Positions 7,340 to 14,834 of a DNA stretch of 29,196 nt are shown here, one piece after another. This DNA is from CAYZHV01 sp046541355 (GTDB taxonomy: Bacteria > Spirochaetota > Spirochaetia > DSM-27196 > Alkalispirochaetaceae), in NCBI GenBank assembly GCA_046541355.1, contig JBKHDM010000035.1:1-29196 (forward strand), read 5' to 3'. A program made the position numbers and the translations under genes. The notes beneath the pieces were generated by a model. It made no database searches. It was not told the DNA's origin and saw only the letters and a program-made list of their open reading frames with translations. Position 1 is the first letter of the stretch; each line of letters begins with the position of its first letter.

Positions 7340-8269
7340 TCAGATCTTGGTCGCCAGGGCGCGGTTCTTCTCGTATGCGAGCAGCTCGTCCCGGGTGAGG
7401 GAGCCCTCCTCGATCGTTATGCCGAGTCTCTCTGAGAGAGCGGCGAGGTAGGCGTCCCGAAACTCGTCGAGGGTTGGGCGGCGGCCGCTTTCGGTCTCGA
7501 TGCTTGTGGTCGGCTCTACCGCCCGTTCCTTGATCTCCGGAGGAACGTAGATCACCTTAAAGAGGGGATCGGTGTCCATCGGCTGGAGAAAGGTGATAAT
7601 GTTTACCACGTAGAGCCCCTCGATCTCCCGGAGGATGATCTGGGCGAGTTTCTTTCCGCTTGCGCGAATCACCCCCTGGTGTTTGTACCACGCCCCTTCC
7701 ACCCCGAGGGCGGCGAAGGTGTCGAGCAGGACCTCTCCGACCTTGCGAAACGCCTGTTCTTCGGAGTCGAAATCCCGGGTCTCCATAACCATCTGGACGT
7801 TTACCGAGGCGTCGGGGTCGACAAAAACAAGGGTCCGTTGGCCGGTGACGATGACGTGCTCGAGGGTGGGGCAGTCGCTTTGCATCTCGTTGATCAGATT
7901 GGAAAAGCTCGTCAGGCAGAGTATTGCCCGGGCGCCGCAGTCGTTGATGATGTAACTGATCTCCCGCCCCTTGTACATCGTGTTGAAGGGGACGGCCACG
8001 GCGCCAAGCTTCTGTATACCGAAGAAGGCAAAGACGAACTCGGGGATATTCGGCAGCATCATCGCCACCCGGTCCCCCTTCTTGATGCCGAGATTCGCCA
8101 GGGCACCGGCAACACGGCTCGCCTGTTCATCGAGCTCCTGATAGCTCCAGACTCGGCCCTCCATCCTGATCGCGTCGCCCTTTTTTCGGGCCGCCACCAC
8201 CGCCTCGAGGGTCTGTCCGAGTCCCACAGGTACGTCTATGGTTGCCGTACTCGAGTCTGATCGTCCCAT
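7340..8269 (-). CDS. Chimera: acyl-CoA synthetase N-part + LplA-like C-half
   Basis: This 309-residue protein has two parts. Residues 1 to about 145 are the N-terminal region of an AMP-forming acyl-CoA synthetase: WSYQELDEQASRVAGAL, GDRVAMMLPNIPEF, FGIQKLGAVAVPFN and then LEHVIVTG. At the Thr-Leu of RTLVFVDPD (146-147) the sequence switches to the C-terminal half of a lipoate-protein-ligase-like domain. That half includes the WYKHQGVIRASGKKLAQ segment, where K207 is at the usual catalytic lysine position, and it ends with a typical LplA accessory tail (LFKVIYVPPEIKERAVEP, then DEFRDAYLAAL). The protein lacks the synthetase P-loop, adenylation and C-terminal motifs; these are in the preceding gene, whose TGA overlaps this ATG as TGATG. 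Alone it should not be a functional synthetase. It probably acts with its partner. Confidence 0.85.
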   Translation of the reverse strand: MGRSDSSTATIDVPVGLGQTLEAVVAARKKGDAIRMEGRVWSYQELDEQASRVAGALANLGIKKGDRVAMMLPNIPEFVFAFFGIQKLGAVAVPFNTMYKGREISYIINDCGARAILCLTSFSNLINEMQSDCPTLEHVIVTGQRTLVFVDPDASVNVQMVMETRDFDSEEQAFRKVGEVLLDTFAALGVEGAWYKHQGVIRASGKKLAQIILREIEGLYVVNIITFLQPMDTDPLFKVIYVPPEIKERAVEPTTSIETESGRRPTLDEFRDAYLAALSERLGITIEEGSLTRDELLAYEKNRALATKI

Positions 8270-9786
8270 CAGATTACCCCCTCTCTCTCAACAAGCCGCT
8301 GGTCTTGGGATTCGCCTCTCAGCTCGGTTCGTAAAACCTTACCGGTGGCGCTCTTCGGGAGGCTCTCGACGATCTGAATATCCCGGGGCCGCTTGTAGGC
8401 GGCGAGCTCATCCTCGCAGAGTCGGTAGATCTCCTCTCTGGTCACACTCTCTCCCTGCTGGGCAACAATGAAGGCGGTGATCGTCTCCGCATCGTCCCTG
8501 CGTCCCTTTATCCCGACAACCGCGGCGTCGGCGACCTTCGGATGGCTCATGAGCACCTCTTCGACCTCCCGGGGGCTGACGTTGTAGCCGCCGGTTATGA
8601 TAATGTCCTTTTTTCGGTCGGTGACAAAGAAGAAGCCGTCCTCGTCCCGATAGCCGAGGTCTCCGGTGTAGAACCAGCCCTCCTCGTCTTTTACCTCCGC
8701 GGTAGCCTCCGGGTTGTTCCAGTAGCCGGGAAACACCGTTTCGCTGCGGATGGCGATCTCACCGACCTCCCCGACGGGCATCTGGTTGCCCTCATCGTCA
8801 AATACGGCCATCTCGACTCCCGCCGCCGGGGGGCCGATACTCGACTCCTTGAACGCTCCGCCCCGGCCGTTGACGCAGACGCTCGAGGTTGTCTCGGTGA
8901 GCCCGTAGCCCTCGAGAATCTTGGTCTCGAAGGTCTCCATGAAACGGTTGATCGTCGCCAGGGGCATGGCGGCGCCGCCGGAGACGCAGTAGCGCAAGCT
9001 TTTTGGTATTTCGGTCTTTTTTGCCCGAGCCGCGGCAAGGAGGTGCTGGTACATGCTCGGTACTGCCGGTAGAATCGTCGCCTCCTCCGAGGCGATCGTG
9101 GCAATCAGGTTTGCCGGGCTGTACTGGGGCACCAGCACGATCGACGCCCCGCAGTTTATCGCCGCGATGAGTGAGTTTGCCAGACCAAAGACGTGATACA
9201 TCGGCAGAACTCCCACAACCCGATCCTCGGGAGTAAAGGGAATGAGTGACCTCACGACGGTGTTGAGCTGGAAATGAAAGTTCTTGTGGGTGAGGGTGAC
9301 CCCCTTCGGGCTCCCGGTGGTGCCGGAGGTATAGAGAATCACCGCCGGGTCTTCCGGCTCGACCTCCGCCGCCTTGTAGCTCTTTGAGGACTTTGTCATG
9401 AGCTCGCTCAGGGAGAGGGTTCCAACGGTACGAGCCGCGTTGCGGCCCTGCCTGGCAGCCTTGGCGATCGAGATGCCCGCCTCAGAGGCGGCCTTGGCGT
9501 CCACCTTGATATCCGCGCCGACGACAATCCCCGGCTTCCTGCTGCGCTGAATGATGACGGTGCTCGGAACCTTGGTGTTTGAAAGCTGGTACTTTCCCGC
9601 GATCCTGCCCTCGGCAACCGCGGCGCCGTAGGCAACCACATCCGCCGCGTCCCCCTCGGGGTTGTAGATAACTCGCCACGCCCCGGGGGCGGCCGATGAG
9701 CCTCCCGCGGTCGATGAGCCTCCGGCGGCCCCCTCCTGGGAGCCGCCTTCATCCCGCGCTTTTTTCTTCTTTTTTCCAAAGAGCAT
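8269..9786 (-). CDS. Chimera: LplA-like N-half + acyl-CoA synthetase main body
   Basis: In this 505-residue protein, residues 1-36 are a Lys-rich and then Gly/Ser/Ala-rich flexible leader. Residues 37-121 look like the N-terminal half of a lipoate-protein ligase: WRVIYNPEGDAAD, then PSTVIIQRSRKPGIVVGAD and VDAKAASEAGI. The usual RRxxGGGAVYHD loop is replaced by ARQGRNAARTVG (111-122). At T123-L124 the sequence becomes the main body of an acyl-CoA synthetase: the P-loop motif YTSGTTGSPKG (152-162), GYGLTET (293-299), YTGDLG (373-378), RKKDIIITGGYNVSP (391-405) and catalytic K483 in PKSATGKVLR. The synthetase N-terminal region is in the following gene. The ATG has a GGGAGG site and overlaps the symporter stop as TAATG. 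Expected activity is ATP-dependent activation of a carboxylate, if the partner completes the fold. Confidence 0.85.
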   Translation of the reverse strand: MLFGKKKKKARDEGGSQEGAAGGSSTAGGSSAAPGAWRVIYNPEGDAADVVAYGAAVAEGRIAGKYQLSNTKVPSTVIIQRSRKPGIVVGADIKVDAKAASEAGISIAKAARQGRNAARTVGTLSLSELMTKSSKSYKAAEVEPEDPAVILYTSGTTGSPKGVTLTHKNFHFQLNTVVRSLIPFTPEDRVVGVLPMYHVFGLANSLIAAINCGASIVLVPQYSPANLIATIASEEATILPAVPSMYQHLLAAARAKKTEIPKSLRYCVSGGAAMPLATINRFMETFETKILEGYGLTETTSSVCVNGRGGAFKESSIGPPAAGVEMAVFDDEGNQMPVGEVGEIAIRSETVFPGYWNNPEATAEVKDEEGWFYTGDLGYRDEDGFFFVTDRKKDIIITGGYNVSPREVEEVLMSHPKVADAAVVGIKGRRDDAETITAFIVAQQGESVTREEIYRLCEDELAAYKRPRDIQIVESLPKSATGKVLRTELRGESQDQRLVEREGVI

Positions 9787-11330
9787 TAATTCCCTCCCGT
9801 CTCCGCCGCGAGGTAGGCGTCCACCTCTTCAAAAAACACCGTTTCAATCTCCTCATCGGGTTTGGCCGAGGCGTAACTCACGACGATGTAGGCGATCGTG
9901 TTTACTAAGAGACTTGCGATGACCGGATGTCCTACCACGAGTATGCGCTCACCCCCCACGGTAATCAGGAGGCTCGCTACCAGATAGACGACGCCTGCGA
10001 CGGTTCCGGCGATGGCGCCCTGTTTCGTCCCTCGTTTCCACAGCAGTCCACCAACGAGAGCAGGCGCCCACTGGGCGAACCCCGGAACGCTCACGTCGGT
10101 CAGGTAGAGAGCCATCGCTCCCTGATACATAAAACTCACAATAAGGCTCAGGACTACTACCCCGATTACCGCCCAACGAGCCCAGCGGGTTATCTCCTCG
10201 TCCCGGGCGTCGGGACGAAAGAGCCCCTGGATGACGTCCCGACTGACGATAACGCTCGAGGTCATGAGCTGGACCGCCGCGGTACTGACGGCGGCGGCGA
10301 TTACGCCGAGAAGGACAAAGACACCGAACCACTCCGGCAGGGTATTACTGATGATGGTCTGCACGACCCTGTCCGCCTCGGTCTGCAGGCCGGCTCCGTT
10401 CCGGGCGGCTATCGCCTCCAACTCCGCCATCGGCATCGCCGCCGGGGCGACGAGGGATCCCCAGATAAAGGGTATGATGTAAAAGAAGAGTCCACCGAAG
10501 ACGAAGATGAGCAGGGGAAACCACTTGAACAGGCTCTTGTCCCGGGCGGTCATGCATCCGATGGCGACGTGGGGCCAGCTGAAGGCGAGGATACCGACGA
10601 TAAAGGTTCCACCGAGGACCACCGGGGTGTACTGACCGGTGGGACCGGGAGTGGAGAGCATCAGCGGCCGCTGCTCCGCCAGGATGGTTGCCGCCTCGAC
10701 GAGGCCACCGTCGGGAAAGAGCGCCGCCACCGCCCAGACGAGGCTGCCGAGGAGGGCGCTCATATAGACGACCCCGAGAAAGATATTGACCCACGCGACG
10801 ATACGCATGCCGCCGAGAACGACGAGCACCACAAGGATCAAGGTTGTGTAGAGCGCTCCCCAGATCGCCGGCAGGCCGGTGAGGGCCTCGAAGCCCGCTC
10901 CGACGCCGAGGGGTTGGATGCCCACGTAGGGAACAACAAAGGCGAGGATACTGATACTGAGAATCAGCCTGAGGGCCGGGGAGCGGTAGCGCTCTGCGAG
11001 GACCTCGACAGGACTCAGGAAACGGTTGATCTTTGCCAACGCCCAGAGTCGCGGCCCGAGGAACATGTAGAGCCCGGCGAATCCGGCCACGCTCCCCCAG
11101 ATGAACATCACGTAGCCCGGCCCCTCGGTGTAGAGAAGCCCGGGAAAGCCGTAGAAGGTCCAGGCCGAGGAGATAGCAAAGAGGACGAAAAAAAACATGA
11201 CGACCACGCCGATGGTGCGACCACCGAGCATGTAGTCCTCCGCAGTCTTTGCGGAGATCCTGTAGCCGTAGGCCGCCATGAGGACGATGATGAGCCCGAA
11301 GACGCTCAGGGCCGTAATTGAAAAAGCCAT
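9786..11330 (-). CDS. Sodium:solute symporter (SSS family)
   Basis: This is a 514-residue inner-membrane protein with about 13 hydrophobic helices. It shows SSS-family features: an N-terminal YMLGGRTIG segment after the first helix, the AISSAWTFYG helix, SPVEVLAERY before the next helix pair, and the AAAVSTAAVQLMTSSVIVSRDV block, which carries the conserved Ser/Thr sodium-site region. Family members bring in proline, pantothenate, acetate or other monocarboxylates with sodium. The substrate cannot be read from the sequence. The two downstream genes belong to carboxylate-activating families, so an organic acid is a reasonable guess. Its ribosome site (AGGAGGT) overlaps the stop of the small membrane gene, and its own stop overlaps the next start. 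It is the second gene of a four-gene operon. Confidence 0.93.
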   Translation of the reverse strand: MAFSITALSVFGLIIVLMAAYGYRISAKTAEDYMLGGRTIGVVVMFFFVLFAISSAWTFYGFPGLLYTEGPGYVMFIWGSVAGFAGLYMFLGPRLWALAKINRFLSPVEVLAERYRSPALRLILSISILAFVVPYVGIQPLGVGAGFEALTGLPAIWGALYTTLILVVLVVLGGMRIVAWVNIFLGVVYMSALLGSLVWAVAALFPDGGLVEAATILAEQRPLMLSTPGPTGQYTPVVLGGTFIVGILAFSWPHVAIGCMTARDKSLFKWFPLLIFVFGGLFFYIIPFIWGSLVAPAAMPMAELEAIAARNGAGLQTEADRVVQTIISNTLPEWFGVFVLLGVIAAAVSTAAVQLMTSSVIVSRDVIQGLFRPDARDEEITRWARWAVIGVVVLSLIVSFMYQGAMALYLTDVSVPGFAQWAPALVGGLLWKRGTKQGAIAGTVAGVVYLVASLLITVGGERILVVGHPVIASLLVNTIAYIVVSYASAKPDEEIETVFFEEVDAYLAAETGGN

Positions 11331-11339
11331 GGCAACCTC

Positions 11340-11573
11340 CTACCTGTAGGGCCAGAAGAAGAAGAAATAGACGATGTAGGTCACGAGCCAGAAGCCCACA
11401 AAGGCGACTCCCGCAACCAGGGGCATCGTCATCCAACCAAAGAGCACCGTCGGCTCTCCATCGGGTCCGGCATCGGTGCCGCCCATCGCGAGAAAGACAA
11501 TAAAACCGACAATCGACAGAAGCAGCAGGGTCAGATAGATCTTCCCTGCGGTATGACGGACGATCTCTTTCAT
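11340..11573 (-). CDS. Small two-helix membrane protein paired with the symporter
   Basis: This 77-residue protein starts at the ATG at 11573. It has two hydrophobic segments, about residues 10-30 (IYLTLLLLSIVGFIVFLAM) and 50-73 (MPLVAGVAFVGFWLVTYIVYFF). They are separated by a short acidic loop, and the protein ends FFFWPYR. Small membrane proteins of this size and shape often precede SSS transporters (for example YhdT next to PanF) and are thought to assist the transporter. I cannot place it in a specific DUF family. The stop is immediately followed by the symporter ribosome site and start, so the two are surely coexpressed. It is the first gene of the operon. Confidence 0.8.
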   Translation of the reverse strand: MKEIVRHTAGKIYLTLLLLSIVGFIVFLAMGGTDAGPDGEPTVLFGWMTMPLVAGVAFVGFWLVTYIVYFFFFWPYR

Positions 11574-11669
11574 GATCCCTATAGTAAACGATGACTCCCG
11601 GCTTAACCAACGGTTTTTTCGGTTGCTGACCGACTTTTTTTGCTGCGGACCTCCAGGGGATGCCGCAGA

Positions 11670-11702
11670 AACTGTGGCAAAAAAATCCTCAGAACTGTGG
11701 CA
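11670..11702. repeat. Direct repeats in a divergent promoter region
   Basis: AACTGTGGCA occurs at 11670-11679 and 11693-11702, with the start points 23 bases apart, about two turns of the helix. A weaker third version (CTTGGCAACG) lies near 11728-11737. They sit in the roughly 200-base gap between the small membrane/symporter operon (leftward) and the chemoreceptor gene (rightward). Such spacing suits a regulator that binds same-face direct repeats, but the regulator is unknown. Confidence 0.5.
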
Positions 11703-11775
11703 TACGTCGCCTGCGGGACTCTGCATACTTGGCAACGTCCGACAGTCCCTATGTCGAGTCAAACGGGAGGTCTGT

Positions 11776-13881
11776 ATGCTTAAGAATTTGAAAATGTCTC
11801 TCAAAATGACCTTTGGCTTTGGTGTGGTGATCCTGCTCGTCGCAGTGGTCGGTATCCTCGCGGTAGCAAATATGCTCGAGATCCAGCGGGAGGCGGCGCT
11901 TCTCAATCAGGAGTATGTTCCCGAGGTCGAGGTCGCCTCGGATATAGAGCGCAACGCGCTCCTCGTTATGTATAACGCCAGAGGCTACGCCCTCACCGGC
12001 AGGGATGATTTCTTCAGGGAGACTCAGCAGTACACTGAGCGACTCAACACCCGTATCGCCGAAGGGGCGGCTCTTGCCGAGCGGGCGACGGCACTCCAGG
12101 TTCTCGGTGGGCAAATCGACGAGGCGGCCGCTTCTGTCGACTCCTACGAGGGGGCGTTCGCGAGAACCGTGGAGCTCCAGGAGGGGCTCGAGGAGCTGCG
12201 CGCCGAGATGACCAGAGCCGCGGGGACATTTATCGACCAGGCAACCGCCTACCTCGATGAGATGGACGCTTCCTTTATCCAGGAACTCAACGCCGGAGCT
12301 TCCGCTTCCGTCCTCCGGGACCGGTTCACCCAGATCGACCTCATCAAGGAGGTAATCGACGGGGGTAACGAGGTGCGTATCGCGAACTTCCGAACCCAGG
12401 CGGAGGATGATGCGACTCACGTAAACGCAGCCTTGCCCCGGTTCGAGGAGCTTGACCAGCTCGTAGGGGAGCTCGAAAGCCTCACCTTCAGTCAGGAGAA
12501 CCTCGAAGCCCTCGCAAACGTAGGCGGGGCCCTCGACACCTATGAGGAGGCGGTTCTCTCCCTTCTTGAACTAACCGACGCCCTTGCCGAGGTGGCAGAG
12601 GAGCGGGAAGCGGCGGGGGGCGGTGTTCTCGAAGCTGCCAACACGATCGCCATGTCCGGTATCTCTCAGACCCAGGAAATCGCCCGGACTACCCAGGACC
12701 GGGTCGCCATGGCGGTTTCCGCCGTGGCTATCGGACTCGCTGTCGCGATTGTCGCAGCGGTAGTTATCGCGTTCATCATAACCCGCACCATTACCAAGCC
12801 CCTCTACCTCGGAGTCACCTTTGCTACCGAACTGAGCAAGGGTAACCTCAGGGCGACTCTCGCCGTGGATCAGCGGGATGAGATAGGAAATCTCGCGGAG
12901 TCTCTCAAGACGATGCAAAAGAAGCTGGTCTCCGTGGTGGGAGATGTAAAGGGAGCGGCGGAGAATGTCGCCGGCGGCAGCGAGGAGATGAGCTCCACCG
13001 CCCAGCAGCTCTCTCAGGGCGCCACGGAGCAGGCGGCGTCGGCAGAGGAGGTCTCCTCTTCCATGGAGGAGATGGGATCCAACATCAGCCAGAACGCCGA
13101 TAACGCAAGCCAGACCGAGAAGATCGCCCAGAAGGCGGCAGCAAACGCCGAGGAAGGCGGAAAGGCTGTGAGTGAGACGGTGGTCGCCATGAAGGAGATC
13201 GCCGAGAAGATCTCGATCATCGAAGAGATAGCCCGGAACACCAACCTCCTCGCGCTCAACGCGGCGATAGAGGCGGCCCGGGCAGGGGAGCACGGAAAGG
13301 GATTCGCCGTGGTCGCAAGCGAGGTCCGAAAGCTCGCCGAGCGGAGCCAGAAGGCCGCGGGAGAGATCGGGGAGCTGTCCAAGTCGAGTGTAGAAGTTGC
13401 CGAGCGGGCCGGCGAGATGATCGCGGACATTATCCCGGACATACGGCGAACCGCCGAGCTCGTCCAGGAGATAAACGCCGCGAGCCTGGAGCAGAACGCC
13501 GGGGCGGAGCAGATCAACAAAGCCCTTGCCCAGCTCGATCAGGTGGTACAGCAGAACGCCTCCTCCTCCGAGGAGATGGCATCCATGGCGGAGGAACTCT
13601 CCGGTCAGGCGGAGCAGCTTCAGAATACCGTCGCCTTTTTCAAGCTCGACAGCAGCGGCGGCCGGCCGTTGCCCGCGCCGAAAAAGAGGGCGGAGGTTCG
13701 AAGAAGGGAGGATGCAACCATCTCGGCGAACGGCGAAAACCGGAGACCTCTGGCCGATCCCAAGGGGAGCACCGGGATCACCCTCGCCCCTGGAACGCAG
13801 CAGAGCCGGCAAGAGGGATTCAAGCTCGAGCTCGGCAACGGTGAGCGGGACGAGACCGACGCAGAGTTCGTTGAGTATTAG
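11776..13881 (+). CDS. Methyl-accepting chemotaxis protein
   Basis: This 701-residue chemoreceptor starts at the ATG at 11776, six bases after GGGAGG; the open frame extends further upstream without coding character. A first membrane helix (about 12-33) is followed by a long, helical, Glu-rich periplasmic sensor region (about 35-305) that includes a RGYALTGRDDF segment typical of four-helix-bundle sensors. A second membrane helix spans about 311-336 and a HAMP domain starts with TITKPL. The cytoplasmic hairpin carries the highly conserved tip EIARNTNLLALNAAIEAARAGE near 482-503. Flanking Glu/Gln pairs (EQAASAEEVSSSMEEM) are likely methylation sites. The last 70 residues are a flexible tail without a recognisable CheR-docking motif. 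It lies directly upstream of cheW. Confidence 0.96.
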   Translation: MLKNLKMSLKMTFGFGVVILLVAVVGILAVANMLEIQREAALLNQEYVPEVEVASDIERNALLVMYNARGYALTGRDDFFRETQQYTERLNTRIAEGAALAERATALQVLGGQIDEAAASVDSYEGAFARTVELQEGLEELRAEMTRAAGTFIDQATAYLDEMDASFIQELNAGASASVLRDRFTQIDLIKEVIDGGNEVRIANFRTQAEDDATHVNAALPRFEELDQLVGELESLTFSQENLEALANVGGALDTYEEAVLSLLELTDALAEVAEEREAAGGGVLEAANTIAMSGISQTQEIARTTQDRVAMAVSAVAIGLAVAIVAAVVIAFIITRTITKPLYLGVTFATELSKGNLRATLAVDQRDEIGNLAESLKTMQKKLVSVVGDVKGAAENVAGGSEEMSSTAQQLSQGATEQAASAEEVSSSMEEMGSNISQNADNASQTEKIAQKAAANAEEGGKAVSETVVAMKEIAEKISIIEEIARNTNLLALNAAIEAARAGEHGKGFAVVASEVRKLAERSQKAAGEIGELSKSSVEVAERAGEMIADIIPDIRRTAELVQEINAASLEQNAGAEQINKALAQLDQVVQQNASSSEEMASMAEELSGQAEQLQNTVAFFKLDSSGGRPLPAPKKRAEVRRREDATISANGENRRPLADPKGSTGITLAPGTQQSRQEGFKLELGNGERDETDAEFVEY

Positions 13882-13895
13882 AAGGAGCGAAAACG

Positions 13896-14375
13896 ATGTC
13901 AGATGAACAGAGTACCCGGCAGTACCTTACCTTCACCCTCGACGAGGAGCAGTACGCCGCCGAGGTAGCCCGGGTTCGGGAGGTCCTCGAGCTGATGCAG
14001 GTGACCAGGTTGCCCCGGATGCCTGAGTACATGAAAGGGGTAATTAACATTCGAGGCAGCGTGGTGCCGGTGGTGGACCTGCGGCAGAAGTTCGGGATGT
14101 CCGAGGTCGCAGAGACTGTCGACACCAGTATTATCGTTATGGACGTCGGTCGGGGGGAGGAGCAGATGACCGTCGGGTGTCTTGCCGACTCCGTTGAGGA
14201 GGTGATCGACATCGCTCCGGAGTCGGTTGAGCCGGCTCCCTCCTTCGGCACAAAGGTGGAGACCGAGTTCATCGACGGGATCGCCAAGCGGGATGATGCT
14301 TTTATCATTATTCTCGACATAAACCGCGTCTTCGCAGACGGGGAGCTCAAGAGTCTGGAGACGGCTCACGCCTGA
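13896..14375 (+). CDS. cheW: Chemotaxis coupling protein CheW
   Basis: This 159-residue CheW-domain protein links receptors to the kinase CheA. The family pattern is clear: YLTFTLDEEQYAAEVARVREVLE at the start, then LPRMPEYMKGVINIRGSVVPVVDLRQKF, and a C-terminal IIILDINRVF. It starts 15 bases after the receptor stop with an AGGAGCG ribosome site, so the pair is one transcription unit and this CheW probably serves this receptor. No cheA, cheB or cheR is in the window, so the rest of the pathway must be encoded elsewhere. Confidence 0.95.
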   Translation: MSDEQSTRQYLTFTLDEEQYAAEVARVREVLELMQVTRLPRMPEYMKGVINIRGSVVPVVDLRQKFGMSEVAETVDTSIIVMDVGRGEEQMTVGCLADSVEEVIDIAPESVEPAPSFGTKVETEFIDGIAKRDDAFIIILDINRVFADGELKSLETAHA

Positions 14376-14384
14376 GACTCGACG

Positions 14385-14409
14385 GCTGCAGTTGATCCGC
14401 CACTGCAGC
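14385..14409 (+). terminator. Hairpin between cheW and the response regulator
   Basis: GCTGCAGT (14385-14392) and ACTGCAGC (14402-14409) form a perfect eight-base stem around a nine-base loop, ten bases after the cheW stop. No T-run follows. It may be a weak or factor-dependent terminator, or an mRNA-stability element separating the receptor-cheW pair from the following two-component pair. Confidence 0.45.
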
Positions 14410-14438
14410 AGATCGGCCTTACGTATAAGGGAGGGAAC

Positions 14439-14822
14439 ATGGAACAGCACAGAGGCCACCTGCTGCTTGTGGAGGACGAAATGGTAATCGCCCTCAACGA
14501 GTCGCGGATTCTGACAAGCGCGGGCTACCGGGTCAGCCTCGCTACCAGTGGGGAGGAGGCGATCGGTCTGGTAGATGCAGACCCCTCCCTCGGGGCGGTC
14601 CTTCTCGACCTCGATCTCGGACCCGGGGTAAGCGGGGCGCAAGCCGCAAAGGTCATGCGGGCGATCCGACCTGCGATGCCGATCATATTTTTTACCACCT
14701 ACGACCCGCGGCAGATCCTCCACGATCTCGACGGGCTCGAAGGATGTCCTCACCTGCTCAAGAGCGAGGGAGGCGCGGCGATTGTCGCCGCCCTCGAGGA
14801 AATCCTCGCAGCGGTGCCTTGA
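14439..14822 (+). CDS. Single-domain response regulator
   Basis: This 127-residue stand-alone receiver has the acidic pair E12-D13 (LLVEDEM), phospho-acceptor D57 in AVLLDLDLGPG, T86-T87 in FFTTYD and the conserved K108 (LLKSEG). It has no DNA-binding or enzymatic output domain. It has a strong GGGAGGG ribosome site. The kinase gene begins 12 bases after its stop, so the two are likely a cognate pair or parts of a phosphorelay. Small receivers of this type next to HisKA_2 kinases often act as phosphate carriers or sinks, or bind protein targets. Its link to the neighbouring receptor and cheW is only positional. Confidence 0.92.
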   Translation: MEQHRGHLLLVEDEMVIALNESRILTSAGYRVSLATSGEEAIGLVDADPSLGAVLLDLDLGPGVSGAQAAKVMRAIRPAMPIIFFTTYDPRQILHDLDGLEGCPHLLKSEGGAAIVAALEEILAAVP

Positions 14823-14834
14823 GGACCTACCTGA

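Noticed and set aside
7340..9786. The two chimeric genes as plain pseudogene fragments of one broken acyl-CoA synthetase
   Set aside because: Both frames are intact, have good ribosome sites or coupled starts, keep all ACS motifs between them, and the extra segments complete a second known fold. Simple decay would not give in-frame exchanges on both sides.
9927..11321. Long plus-strand open frame of 464 codons opposite the symporter
   Set aside because: It is a Gly/Asp/Glu/Arg-rich mirror of the symporter gene, without a ribosome site or family features; a GC-bias artefact.
11676..11720. A sigma-54 promoter at TGGCATACGTCGCCTGC
   Set aside because: The distance between the GG and GC elements is two bases too long for the -24/-12 pattern.
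11572..11775. Upstream extension of the chemoreceptor start to 11572
   Set aside because: The extra 68 residues lack coding character and the ATG at 11776 has an excellent ribosome site followed directly by the first membrane helix.
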